Shown piece by piece: positions 48,829 through 59,138 of a DNA stretch of 64,000 nt (its first letter is position 1; the number at the start of each line of letters is the position of its first letter). The stretch comes from Drechmeria coniospora. Lineage: Eukaryota; Ascomycota; Sordariomycetes; Hypocreales; Ophiocordycipitaceae. A program made the translations under genes and the position numbers. The notes under the pieces were generated by a model, which had not been told where the DNA came from, did not search any database, and saw only the letters and a list, made by a program, of their open reading frames with translations. Where the stretch lies: contig NC_054389.1 of the NCBI RefSeq assembly GCF_001625195.1, forward strand, positions 9,792,520 through 9,856,519, given 5' to 3'.

Positions 48829-50381
48829 GGATGCTTGCCGAGACAGCGCTCGTCTCGGGAGCTACGCAGCTAGATGATGAAGGGGCAGGCCGTGGCTATA
48901 CATGCAGGCAGCAGAGGGGGCCAACGTCGGCGGCATGGAGGGGGGTTTGGAGGACGGATGGATGAGCGACGGCCGTGCAGGGCTTTCGTCATGGCCAGGC
49001 CAGGAAGCGGCCTCGGATGGGGTTCCAGCGATTCCGGTCCACTGATGGCTACGATAGCGAGGCCTACCGTCGCCCTTGGCATCCTGTACCGCTGGCGCCA
49101 ACCATGACGACGTACGCCTACGGCATCCGCCACCACTGTGCGAGATGGTCAGACGCATCACCCAGCGCCGCATTACTTTGCACGACGAGAAACCAAGGAA
49201 TCGATGGTGATGAACGAAACGGCATGTTCCATAGGATCCGTGGCGAGCATGGTCACAGGTCGTACGAGTCCGACATAATACTTACTGGGAGGAAGAGGCT
49301 ACAGCAGCTAGTACCACCAGCTACAGCTACTCCGTACAGTACACCCACCTGCTGGCATGGACAGCACCGATGCTGTACGGAGTACATGTGGGTGCAATGC
49401 CAGTGCAGAGTACTCTGAGCCGCACAAGCAGGTGTGCTATAATACTCTGTGCACCAAGCTACCTACCTACCTAGTACCACCTACAGCACTAGTAGTGCTA
49501 CTCTACGGAGTACAAGTAATTACTAGGTAGGTGTATTCGACTCGAGTACGCAGTACGGAATACGCATAGCCCCCAGGTTGTATTTAGGGACGAGCACTCC
49601 GTAGGTGAAAATACAGGATTATTACTTGCAGTAATTCTTGATAGAGCATCTATCTACCTTACAAGTAGTTCCCAGGTACTAAGGTGCGGAGAAATACTGT
49701 TAGTTGGGTGTACTGTAGTTGTCCTGTACTGCACTGTTCCTGTCCTGCACAGTACTGTAGTTGTAGTGTGCTGTGTAACGTGCTGTGCTGTAGTTGTACT
49801 GGACTAGACTGTAGTTGGACTGCACTGTACGGTTGCTGTTCTGGGCTGGACTGTTAGTAGTTGTACTGTAATGTACTGTACTGTACTGTACTGTTATTAC
49901 CTGTACTGTGCTGTATTTGCTTTGGTAACCTGGTTCTCTAACCAGCACTAGCTCTCTGCCAGGTCCCCCGCATTTTCCGTTCGGCCCAGTCCATACTCGT
50001 GCAAGTGCAAGTACAGGTACGCCGCTGCATGTACTTGCCGCACCAGCAAGCGGTCATGCCGCAAGTATCGGTACATTCTGGAGCCGGTTTAGGAAATCTC
50101 TCCCTGTAAAGCGGGCCTCGGGGGGTTCAATGTCGTCGGCGAACGCATCCATAAAAAGTCTTCGGGTGACTCGCACCATCCCGTTCGGTCCTCGGCTCCT
50201 TCGACCGGCTCGTTCTTCTCCCCTCGTTTTTTTGGTCATGGGAGGATGAAACCGACTACGTTTGCTTTCTTCCTCTGAACCTGGGCGTTTCGTCGGCAAC
50301 CGGGAGAGCGGACATCGACGCCGACACGACGGGTCGAGGTGGACGATTCGTTGAGCAAACGGCGGCGACAACGGCCGGGCC
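48829..50381. other. Divergent intergenic region with GTAC-type words
   Basis: Between NPY1 (-) and the PQ-loop gene (+). From about 49270 to 50050 it is dense in GTAC words and contains a long CTGTACTGTA-rich stretch. The 50100-50380 part is probably the leader of the PQ-loop gene. No gene is recognised. Confidence 0.55.
49699..49920. repeat. TGTACTGTAGTTG-type degenerate repeat
   Basis: About 220 bases of imperfect TGTACTGTAGTT and CTGTACTGTACTGT units, low in complexity on both strands. Confidence 0.8.
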
Positions 50382-51655
50382 ATGGCTCCTCCAACAGGCA
50401 CCCTCCACCTCGACGTCGAGGCCATCTCGGGGATATGCGGGTATGCTTCCCGCGTCACCCTCTCGGTCGGGCAGTGCAGCTCACCATGATGACCTAGTTC
50501 GATATCGATCGCATGCTGGGGTCCGTCCTCGCCTTGGAGAGCACGACGGGTCGTCGTCGAGATGCTAACGCCTCTGCCCAGTCGTCGTCTTCTCGCCCCA
50601 GATCATCCAGCAGTTCCAGCAAGGCAACGCCAACGGCCTGTCGATACAGTTCATCATCATCTGGCTTCTCGGCGATGTCTTTAATATTTTGGGCGCCGTC
50701 CTGCAGGGAGTGCTCCCCACCATGGTTCGCCGCCCCCCCCCCCCCCCCCCCTGCATTCCTTACCGAAACGAGCCGCTCCGTCGCTGACCCGGTCGCGACA
50801 CGGCGACAGATCATTCTTGCCGTCTACTACACGATAGCCGACATCGTCCTCCTCTGCCAATGCTTCTACTACCGCGGCTTCACCTGGCGTGACGAGCCGA
50901 CGACGAGGCCGAAGCCCGCACCGGCGACGGTCGAGGGGCAGGACGAGCGAACGTCGCTGCTCCCGCACGGCGGCGAGCGGCCGAGGGAGCGGCGGGGATC
51001 CGATTGGGCGGCCCTCTCACCCGCCGTCCCGCACGTATCCGAAACATCGACACGGCGGGCGCCGCCGACGGCGTGGCAGGCGGCCGGCTGGAACCTCGTC
51101 GTCGTCGTCATGGTCTGCGGCGCCGGCGTCCTCGGCTGGTTCCTCGGCGAAAGGGCGACGGCCGGCCACGACGGTCCCGACGACGGCGGCAACGACAGGC
51201 TCGAGTTCAACCTCCTGGGTCAGGTGTTTGGGTACCTGTGCACCGTCGCCTACATCGCCTCCCGCCTGCCCCAGCTGATCCTGAACTGGCGCCGCAAGAC
51301 GACCGAGGGCTTGAGCATGCTCTTCTTCCTCTTCGCCTGCCTCGGCAACCTCACCTACGTTCTTTCCATCTTCGCCTACGACCCAAAGTGTGCGGGCCGC
51401 ACTTGCGAACCGGGCGAAGGCGGTCGAATCTACGGCCGCTACATCCTCGTCAACCTGAGCTGGCTGACGGGGAGCTTGGTCACCCTGCTCATGGACCTGG
51501 CCGTCTTTGTCCAGTATTTCATCTACAAGACCGAGGACCAGGAGGAGCAAGCTGACTACGACGAGTCGCCCGTCGAGGACGAGGAGGGATACTCGGAGGA
51601 TGAGCCGTGGGACAACCGACCACTGCTCCAGCGCGGCGACTCGGAGAATGTGTGA
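50382..51655 (+). CDS. PQ-loop vacuolar basic amino-acid transporter (Ypq1/Ypq2-like)
   Basis: Four exons (50382-50440, 50498-50520, 50582-50724, 50810-51655) encode 356 aa. Two PQ-loop repeats are clear: ACWVVVFSPQIIQQF across exons 2-3, and ASRLPQLILNWRRKTTEGLS near residue 220. About seven membrane segments are expected (LSIQFIIIWLLGDVFN, ILAVYYTIADIVLLCQC, NLVVVVMVCGAGVLGWFLG, MLFFLFACLGNLTYVL and others). A hydrophilic loop of about 70 residues lies between the halves and an acidic tail contains EDEPWDNRPLL, which could sort the protein to the vacuole. The family exports cationic amino acids from, or exchanges them across, the vacuole (human PQLC2). Exon 2 is a 23-nt micro-exon. Intron 2 uses GTCCGT; intron 3 (50725-50809) contains a run of about 20 C. 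Neither is recoverable from the longest open frame, which reads through the introns. Confidence 0.88.
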
Positions 51656-52462
51656 TGGATGACGAGTTTGCTGACGTGCGCGTGTGCGTCGCCTGTATTT
51701 TGTGTATTCGACATGTCGCCTTCGATTTGTACACTGTCTAGGTGGAGGGAGAAGAGGATAAAAGAACAGGGGATGGCGGCGAGCGATCGGATTGAGGGAT
51801 TTGCTTCATGCTGTATAGGTTTGTTCACATTGTACACATTATCGTCACGTCGTCTTTCGACGCCGGACAGGCTCACACATCAGTGCACCTCCCCCCCCTT
51901 TGGCTACATAAATAGGTTGGACGTTGCGTACAGGACTAGAAGGCCGGACCTGGACCTCAATATATTTGGATCAAGCCATTCCTTACGTACTGTACAATCT
52001 CCTCTTGGCGCCTTTTCTTTTCGCCATGACACTCGCGTCCTCTAATGTTGTCAAGTACGGAGTCCAGATATGCCAGTTCGGTTTGCCCTGTGCATTCCAG
52101 GGGACGAGTATCGAATATTCGCGTTTAGCGCCTACGCAGAAACCTTGTGCTCCGTCTGCAGTGCATATTCTCGGGCTACTATTCCACGTCTACTGTTTGT
52201 CGCAACAAGGGAGAGCAACCTACAAAGCCGGCGTCGCCATGGTATTATTCGTCAACACTCATATGCTTCGCGAATCCCCAAGCCCACACCATGCCTTTGG
52301 TCGGGCCGATAGTGCAGCGGAAAGGCGGTTGTCTCGTTTCGAGTGTCCTCGTCCGAGAATATATGTGAATGATGGTATATACTTGAAAGCGTAGGTCCAA
52401 CGTACAATCGACCTGCTGAGAACATGAATCCCACGGATGCCTCCTCGTTGCCTTCCAGTGCG
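51656..52462. other. Convergent intergenic spacer
   Basis: Presumed 3' untranslated DNA of the PQ-loop gene (+) and of the protease gene (-). No gene is recognised. Confidence 0.6.
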
Positions 52463-55248
52463 TCATGACCCCTTCCGATACTTGATGTGGAACGGTGCCG
52501 TCTCGCTAACATCCCAGTCGGCCTTGTTCGCACCGTTTCCAAAGATGCGCAGTGCGCGGACGACAAGCTTATACCGACCCTCTGGCGCGTATTCTCCCGA
52601 ATTGAGTCGGCCGTCCCAATCGTGCTTCACTTCCAACGTATGGGTACGATACTGCTTAGGGAAGCCGTACGGTTGACCGATAGGTCTGGCGCCCGAGTGC
52701 GCCGTGGTAAGGTTGGTTAGTATCATTCCTAAGAGGGAAAATATCCGCCGATAGCAAGGACGTCCCGATGGTTAGATTGGCAATCAGGGCCGGCATCACC
52801 GCTCCCGTGGTAATCTGATGCGGTCCCGGAACGGTAAACACCGTATCGGCCGGGACGGTTGCTCTTTTCGCATCGTTGGAGCGCGCAATCCAGGTGTCGT
52901 CACGCGCCAGAACGGTCGTGTTCTTGAGCGACCCGTCAAGGCCAATGTAGGGTACGGACAGATCCGTATTGTCGGTACCGTTTACCGTAACCCAGCCCGA
53001 CCACAGGGCCAGACGCTTCGCATCAAGACCAGATGGAGCCGTGGGCCGGACTTCTACGATGGCGGTATGGCCAGGGCCTATCGTGACGGTGTCCTGGCTG
53101 AACTGAATCCTTGCCGCCGCCCGGACAGCTTCGCTGGGGAAGCCAGCAACCTTGTTCGATCTTGGGTCGAGGGTATACATGGTAACGGTGGGCACGTGAG
53201 AGATGTTATAGGTAACTTGCCTGTCGCTCTTGTTCCGGATGGTAATGTTCAGCGATCTGACGAAATTGTCGGTATCGTTGAACGACAGAGAGGCGGGCTC
53301 GAGCAGGGTGGTGGTAAAGGCCGCGTCGTATGCCTGAACGAGACCACTTCCCTGCTGGACCGGCGGCGCAAGGTAGTCGTAGAACTTTTCCCCGTCGTTG
53401 AAGAGCTGGGCCTTGGCCGTCGACGAAAGCAGATTATTCATCAGAATTGGGTCGAAAGTGCCGCGAACTTGGCCGATGAGCGCAATGATGCCGGCGATGA
53501 GGGGGGCCGAAAAGGACGTTCCGGAACGAACAGAATAGCGACCCAGGGTGTTTGTTGAGAGGATGTGACCACCAGGAGCCCCGAATTGCGGCTCAAGCTC
53601 CATCTCTGCAGAAGGACCCCAAGAAGTCATGGTAGCAAGCGCACCGCCGTTGGCAATATTCGGCAGGTTTTCCACGTAGGAAGTCGTCTTTTCATGGCTA
53701 GCCATCTTCAGAGTCACCTTCTTGCCCGAATTTATAGCCTCGATCCAAATTTTGACAGTTTCTCGAGGTGCCATTGCACAAGCGAGGACTCCAGGAACGT
53801 CATTCAGGTCCAGGGTTACCGAAGGCTTGACATCGTATAGAATTATATACTTTGCCCCCTTGGCCACAGCGTTGGTAGCTAGAATGTTGGCGCAGCAAGT
53901 GCTGTAGCGGATAAGGACAATCTTCTCACTCAAGTCAGGGGTATCCTCTGGCAGCTTGCTGCAGGCATCACCCTCGACTGTCATATCGGTGCTCGTTGCG
54001 TAGACGTCTAGCGTAACGCCATCCCAATTGTAAGGGTCACCAGGCATATAGCCAAAGTCGACATCCTCGCCGCTTCCGATACTATACTTGACCTTGTACC
54101 GGATTTGAGGTATGACAGTATTTTGAAATATGGCAGCCGAAACTACCCCTTTTCCGTTTCCAGGCTTATCGGGATAGAAAAGGCCCGCTGAACCATCGTT
54201 GCCGGCTGCGACGATACAAGGGACGCCCGCCTCGACGATTCGTCCGGTAACGATGGCCCAAGGATCCTCGGGCCAAGCGCCAGGGGCACCGGAGGAAGAG
54301 GTGATGACGTCAGCATCATCTTCGTAGGCTTGAAGGAAAGCCGCAATATAAGTCTCGGTACCACCGGAGATGCCGGAAGGGCCGGTTACGCTGTATACCC
54401 CTAGGGTAGCGTCCGGAACAACTCCGACAAAGCCGAGATGATTAGGCTGGGCGATGAGAATGCCGGCAATATGGGTACCGTGGCTGTAGGCGTCGTCCAT
54501 TGGGGGGTCGTCACTAGGTTTGGGTACGCCAGTACCGGTAAAGTTGCCGACCATGTCGCGTCCGAAAGCAATTCGACAGCCCAGGCCGTAGCAGCCGCCA
54601 AGATCCTGGTGGGTAAAGTTCGCCTATGACCATCATTAGCACTGCCGGTGCCGTACCAGGTATGCTTGGAGACGGGAGAGGGCATAGGTGGAATGACGTA
54701 CACCAGAATCGACCATGGCTATCCTGACACCTTGACCGGTATACCCCATGCGATGCATAATATCTACCTGGGTCATGACGTGGGGGGGGGTAGACATTCT
54801 CACTCTTGCTTCCCGGCGCACGCTTCTGCATGTCAGTCAAGTGCGCCGCCGTAGGGCCAACATCGGACCACGCATCCTTTTGCTCGGCTCGCCGATATCG
54901 GCACACGGGGTAGAAATCCTTCACGGCAGCATCTTGGGCAACGATAGCCGCCATTCTGTCGGCATTTTTCGTGTCCTTCATCTGGATGGAAATGGCCTTG
55001 AAGAGCTTGTAGTTGAGGCCCGTACGCTTCGTTCCAACGACGCCGATGAATTTATCGAGGGCATCTTGGCCCTGGAGAAGAAGTCAGCGCCACGGCCCGG
55101 ACGTGGTTGGAGCCTTGGGACTCACGTATCCATCGTTGAGCTCGAAAAGAAAGGCACCGGCCACGGCTTCGACACAGCGCCCCTTGACCGTGGGCAGCGC
55201 GGCCAAGGCGGAGGTGGCCAGCGACAGTATCAGTGATAGGAGGACCAT
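52463..55248 (-). pseudogene. Secreted subtilisin-like serine protease (S8) with two frame lesions
   Basis: Exons 55248-55126, 55071-54702 and 54623-52656, with a displaced tail to 52463. The first 17 residues are a signal peptide (MVLLSLILSLATSALAA). An inhibitor-I9-like propeptide follows, then the S8 domain: Asp in AMVDSG, His in SHGTHIAG, oxyanion Asn in AAGNDG, Ser in GTSFSAP. A protease-associated insert lies between His and Ser and an Fn3-like region follows. The introns (55125-55072, 54701-54624) have good signals. Two frame breaks remain: a run of nine C on the coding strand (54782-54790) just before the catalytic Asp, and a duplicated AACC (52711-52718), after which the Fn3-like tail continues in another frame to 52463 while the original frame stops at 52656. 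The gene may be disabled, or one or both breaks may be assembly errors. Related proteases are secreted degradative enzymes. Confidence 0.78.
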
Positions 55249-56109
55249 GTCTGCGTTCTGACGCGTCGTCTCACCACTATCAATATGGTGCTCTCGCTTT
55301 GGACCGACGAAGACACTGAAGGATGCAAGAAGCCGACTGCTCGCGGCGGAGGAAGATGGACGACGGCCGCTGCATTTAAGCAAGCGTAGGGATGCACAAG
55401 CTGGTAGGAGATGATGCCTGACACACAGAGCACTGCACACGAGTAAGGGCCATGCACGAGTACAATGGGTATTCACCTTTGCATAAGGAAGCACTCTCAG
55501 CTAAGCAAAGTAGAAGCCAGGGGCAGCACTCGCGCACCAACCCACCTACACCCGCGTGCCGGTGTTCAGGTGTCGGGGTGCGCATGAGGTCATGCTCCCG
55601 GTGAGGCGGGCCAGCGACGGGCCAGTGGAGTCACTTGGAAGCAGTGATATTCGTACTCGCAGACTTTCAATAGCAAGGATGCCATTGTCCATGTTGGCAT
55701 CTTCAATCTCTGAGGTCGCACATGTATATACGATGAAAAATGTTGGTAGCAAGCAAGCGATGTTGTCGTTGTACAAGTGTGGTGTACAACGTAACAACAC
55801 AACGAACATCTTGTAATTACGGAGTACAAGTTGGGCACTTGACTAGTGTCACTTGTACTTAAGTACAAGAACTTGATAATTATTGCGTCCGAGCTTACTG
55901 AATCGTTTCGAGGCTCAATCATTCTATGCCGAGATGGCTCACCGACTATACCAGAGTGGCCCCGCTAGCCGAACACCACCGCACTACTCCGTTATAGAGT
56001 ACCTAGAACTTACTCCTTATTAGGGCACGCGCATGCTTGTACAGTAATGGAACAATAAATGTGTACTTACACCTAAGTATGTAGGCACTTGTATCAATGC
56101 ATACTGCTG

Positions 56110-56125
56110 TACTCCGTACGGAGTA
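56110..56125. repeat. 16-bp perfect palindrome TACTCCGTACGGAGTA
   Basis: Two TACTCCGTA words in the opposite arrangement to the palindrome at 21805, sharing the central GTAC. Confidence 0.95.
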
Positions 56126-56270
56126 AGTAAACAGTTGTACTCCGTAGTATTCACGCCGTTCTTTATGCCCCATAAAAGCTGCTCCATTTATACTGCACTG
56201 TACGGAGTAGTATGGACTTACTTAAGTTCTCCGTACAACTACTTACATCTACGGTACTCCGTACGCAGTA

Positions 56271-56298
56271 CGCAGTACGCAGTACGCAGTACTTACTT
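56271..56298. repeat. GTACGCA 7-bp tandem repeat
   Basis: Four copies of GTACGCA inside a GTAC-rich stretch. Confidence 0.9.
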
Positions 56299-56504
56299 AC
56301 AAGCATTAAGTACATGTACTTACTTGTACTTATAGTGGGGACATTAGCCTTGGAACTAATCCGTACTTACTTAAGTACTTAGTTACAGTACTCCGTACTC
56401 CGTACAATTTCCCACATTACTCCGTAAAGAGCGCCTAATCGATTGTAGCCTAACTGCTTGTAGTAAAACGGCACTTGGGTATTCTGAGTGTACTTAATGG
56501 TACC

Positions 56505-56526
56505 CTGTACGGAGTACTCCGTACAG
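56505..56526. repeat. 22-bp perfect palindrome around TACGGAGTACTCCGTA
   Basis: The 16-mer TACGGAGTACTCCGTA extended by CTG on the left and CAG on the right is self-complementary over all 22 bases, the longest such element seen here. Confidence 0.95.
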
Positions 56527-59138
56527 TACAAACAATGGAACGCGTTCTGATATCGGTCGCGCTAGTCAGCGTCAGCTATCAAATCTTCCGTGACGAGTAC
56601 TTCAAAACCATCATGGTCAGCTCAGGCAGCTTCTTCGCGACCATCGACAACAGCGCCAGGCACGATCGATGCAACTCCGCGGCTGCTGAGAGGGAACCTA
56701 GCCGAAAGTTATCGCGAAGTCATTGCGGGGACTACAGCACTGTACCTCAAATACATGCATAGTCACGGGAGCCAAATCTCATAGCCGATTCCTGGTGGCG
56801 ACGATGACGGCAATTACAGTACACGCGCAGCCCACAGCGGGCCATTAAAATCCAGGCAGCAAGGTTGAGGTTCGAGGCGACGAATTGAGTTTTGTAGGCG
56901 TGCGTTGTGCGTTGATACGATACGCAGGTACGCCGTACATGGATCCGCCCTAGGATTAGTACCAAGGTATTTGGGAACCGTTGAGCGCAGAAGAAGCTTA
57001 CTGCGTTGGTCCACAGGCGTACGGGCACGAGTCAATCATTATCACAGCACTACTCTGTAGCCAGTGATGCGATAATTATCTCAACTCGCATGCAATTGGA
57101 CAAGCCCGCTGAGCACCTGCCATCAGCCGATGCATGATGGAGCAGGCGCGCGATGGAACTTGCAAAAAAGGATTGGGTGGACACGGCAATCCTAGTCGCA
57201 ATTTCATCCGCTTTATTCTCCGTCGTGTATGGTGTCGCGCATGGATGTTCCGTGCATACAACCACTACGATCGAACGTGTTGACTACAGTCTTGCTTGTA
57301 AGCCCTAAATAGTGCAGTACGTACGTACAACTACACCCAGGTCTAGTAGAAACTTCTGGAAGCAATGAAGTAATATATGTACCAAGTGCGGAGTGGTGGT
57401 ACACCTTCACTTACCAAGTACCCGTACTATGATAGAGTGGAAAGTTCGTTGAAATACGCGTACCTACTACATGTGTTTTTGGTGTTTTTTGATGTCAGGA
57501 CCTTGCCCGGATAAACGCTTGGGCCGAACAGCCCAGATACGCTAGTCCCAAATTGCTCTAGCGATCCTCTCCGTTCCGCCGTGGTATAAATTTCTTCAAC
57601 CCGAAAGCGACTTCCTCTTCTTTTTCTTTCTTCTTCATCATCAGTAAGGGTTATTTCTACACCGTCAAGTGTTTTAATAATATCTTATTACGGTGGCTCC
57701 GCGCAAGCGGCTTGCTGAGGGTCACTCTCACTCCCTGTGGGTTTCCTTCCGTTCCCGGCCCCCCAGAAGAACTGTGCCTGCCTTTCCTACCAGCCGCGAT
57801 ACGTCGATTCGACAGGTTCGTGACTGTGGGGTGGTCCCTACATACCTCCGACTGAAGTTGGGGGTTAGGTTTTTGAATGAAATAAATTTGGAGTGTGGAC
57901 CGTGAGGATCCACGCAAGTAGCAATCTGTACAAAGTTGGGTCGAACGGTAGGAGGGTTGTACTCTGTAGCGACGAGAGACGACAATGCCGCTGAATGTCT
58001 TGCCGAGTATGGAGTAGGCAAAGTCGACTTGAAACTTGCCGTATTTATGCACATGGTAGACGAGAATGGCGTGAACCAAAGTCCTGCTCGGCATGGCTGT
58101 CGTCGCAGCCTTGCCATTGAATGTCGCTTCACCGCGATGCCCTACCCTGTACTCCGTACTGGCGGCTGGATACAGCTGTGGGTTTAGCTGTCAACGATAC
58201 ATCTATCTCTATCGCATAATTATAGCACCTACCAAGTCCACATTGACTGTGGCGCCCACTTTTTGTGGCTGGTTTGGTGCAACAATCTCCCTATCCTCGG
58301 TGGTGGTTGAGTTTGGCTTGCCAAGGTCTGACAACAGAAGAATCCAAACTCAAAGAGTTCTGACACTGGAGTGGCCGGCTGGTTTGTTGCAGAGCTCTAC
58401 CGTCATCTTCTGTTTCAGCCGTTACTTGATATAATAATACCGATATCGGGCTTATGGGTTGGTTCACGAATGTCTCAACCGTGCCGGTCGATGCAAAGGC
58501 CAAAAGACGGCCAAAAAAAGCCAACGTCGACGGTGAGGCAAATGACCCAGTGATGTGAGATTTCATGGACTGGCCCGAGAATTCGATGCAAGTAATCCTT
58601 TCACTTTATCCATAAAATTCATGTACTCCATATCGACTCGTATCTCTTTGTCGCGGTCGAGTCACCGCCCAGCAAGGAAGAAGCGCCCGCCTATCTGCGG
58701 CGGCTCCTACCCGTACTGTTGTACAGTACTGTAACATTCAATACCTGACTTGCATGCACTAGCTATGGCGCCGCGTTAAGCACAGTTACAAGTACCTGCT
58801 TGTAATTCCTTCAGTTGTCGTACCGTGGGTTAGGGAGGAGTCTTGCAAGTAAATACCAATACTGTACGGAGTACGGAGTACAAGTAAGGTTAGTAGTTAA
58901 TAGTTCATCGACGGCAAGCAAGTACTTGCCATGGCCCCCTCGCCACCCATTATTGATCGCGTCAACGGCATCAACGGCATCGACACATCGTCGCCACATC
59001 GCAATGGGAACCACCATATCCGACTAATCGCCGCATACACGCACCTCCTCTCCTCTACCCTTCTCGTTCTGCTATTTTCCTTACCGCCGTCTCCTCCATC
59101 GTCGTCCTCCATGCGTCGTCGATGCCACAACGCACACG

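Larger units (their letters stand above)
55249..59138. other. Long divergent intergenic region with GTAC words and palindromes
   Basis: About 3.9 kb between the protease (-) and CDC16 (+). GTAC/TACGGAGTA words are dense at 55800-56540, 57310-57470 and 58690-58930. Two perfect palindromes and a GTACGCA repeat are listed separately. The 57480-58610 part is unique-looking and contains overlapping minus-strand frames (57657-58094 and 57728-58132) without recognisable similarity. Just before CDC16, 58931-59138 is probably its leader. No gene is supported. Confidence 0.5.

Noticed and set aside
54785..54825. A 36-nt intron explaining the protease frame change
   Set aside because: GTGAGA and CCAG occur, but 36 nt is too short for a fungal intron and, being a multiple of three, would not correct the frame.
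57657..58132. Overlapping minus-strand frames of 134-145 codons
   Set aside because: Two competing frames with no recognisable domain.
58931..59138. Upstream extension of CDC16 from 58931
   Set aside because: This frame differs from exon 1 and only joins exon 2 by reading through the intron and its repeat.
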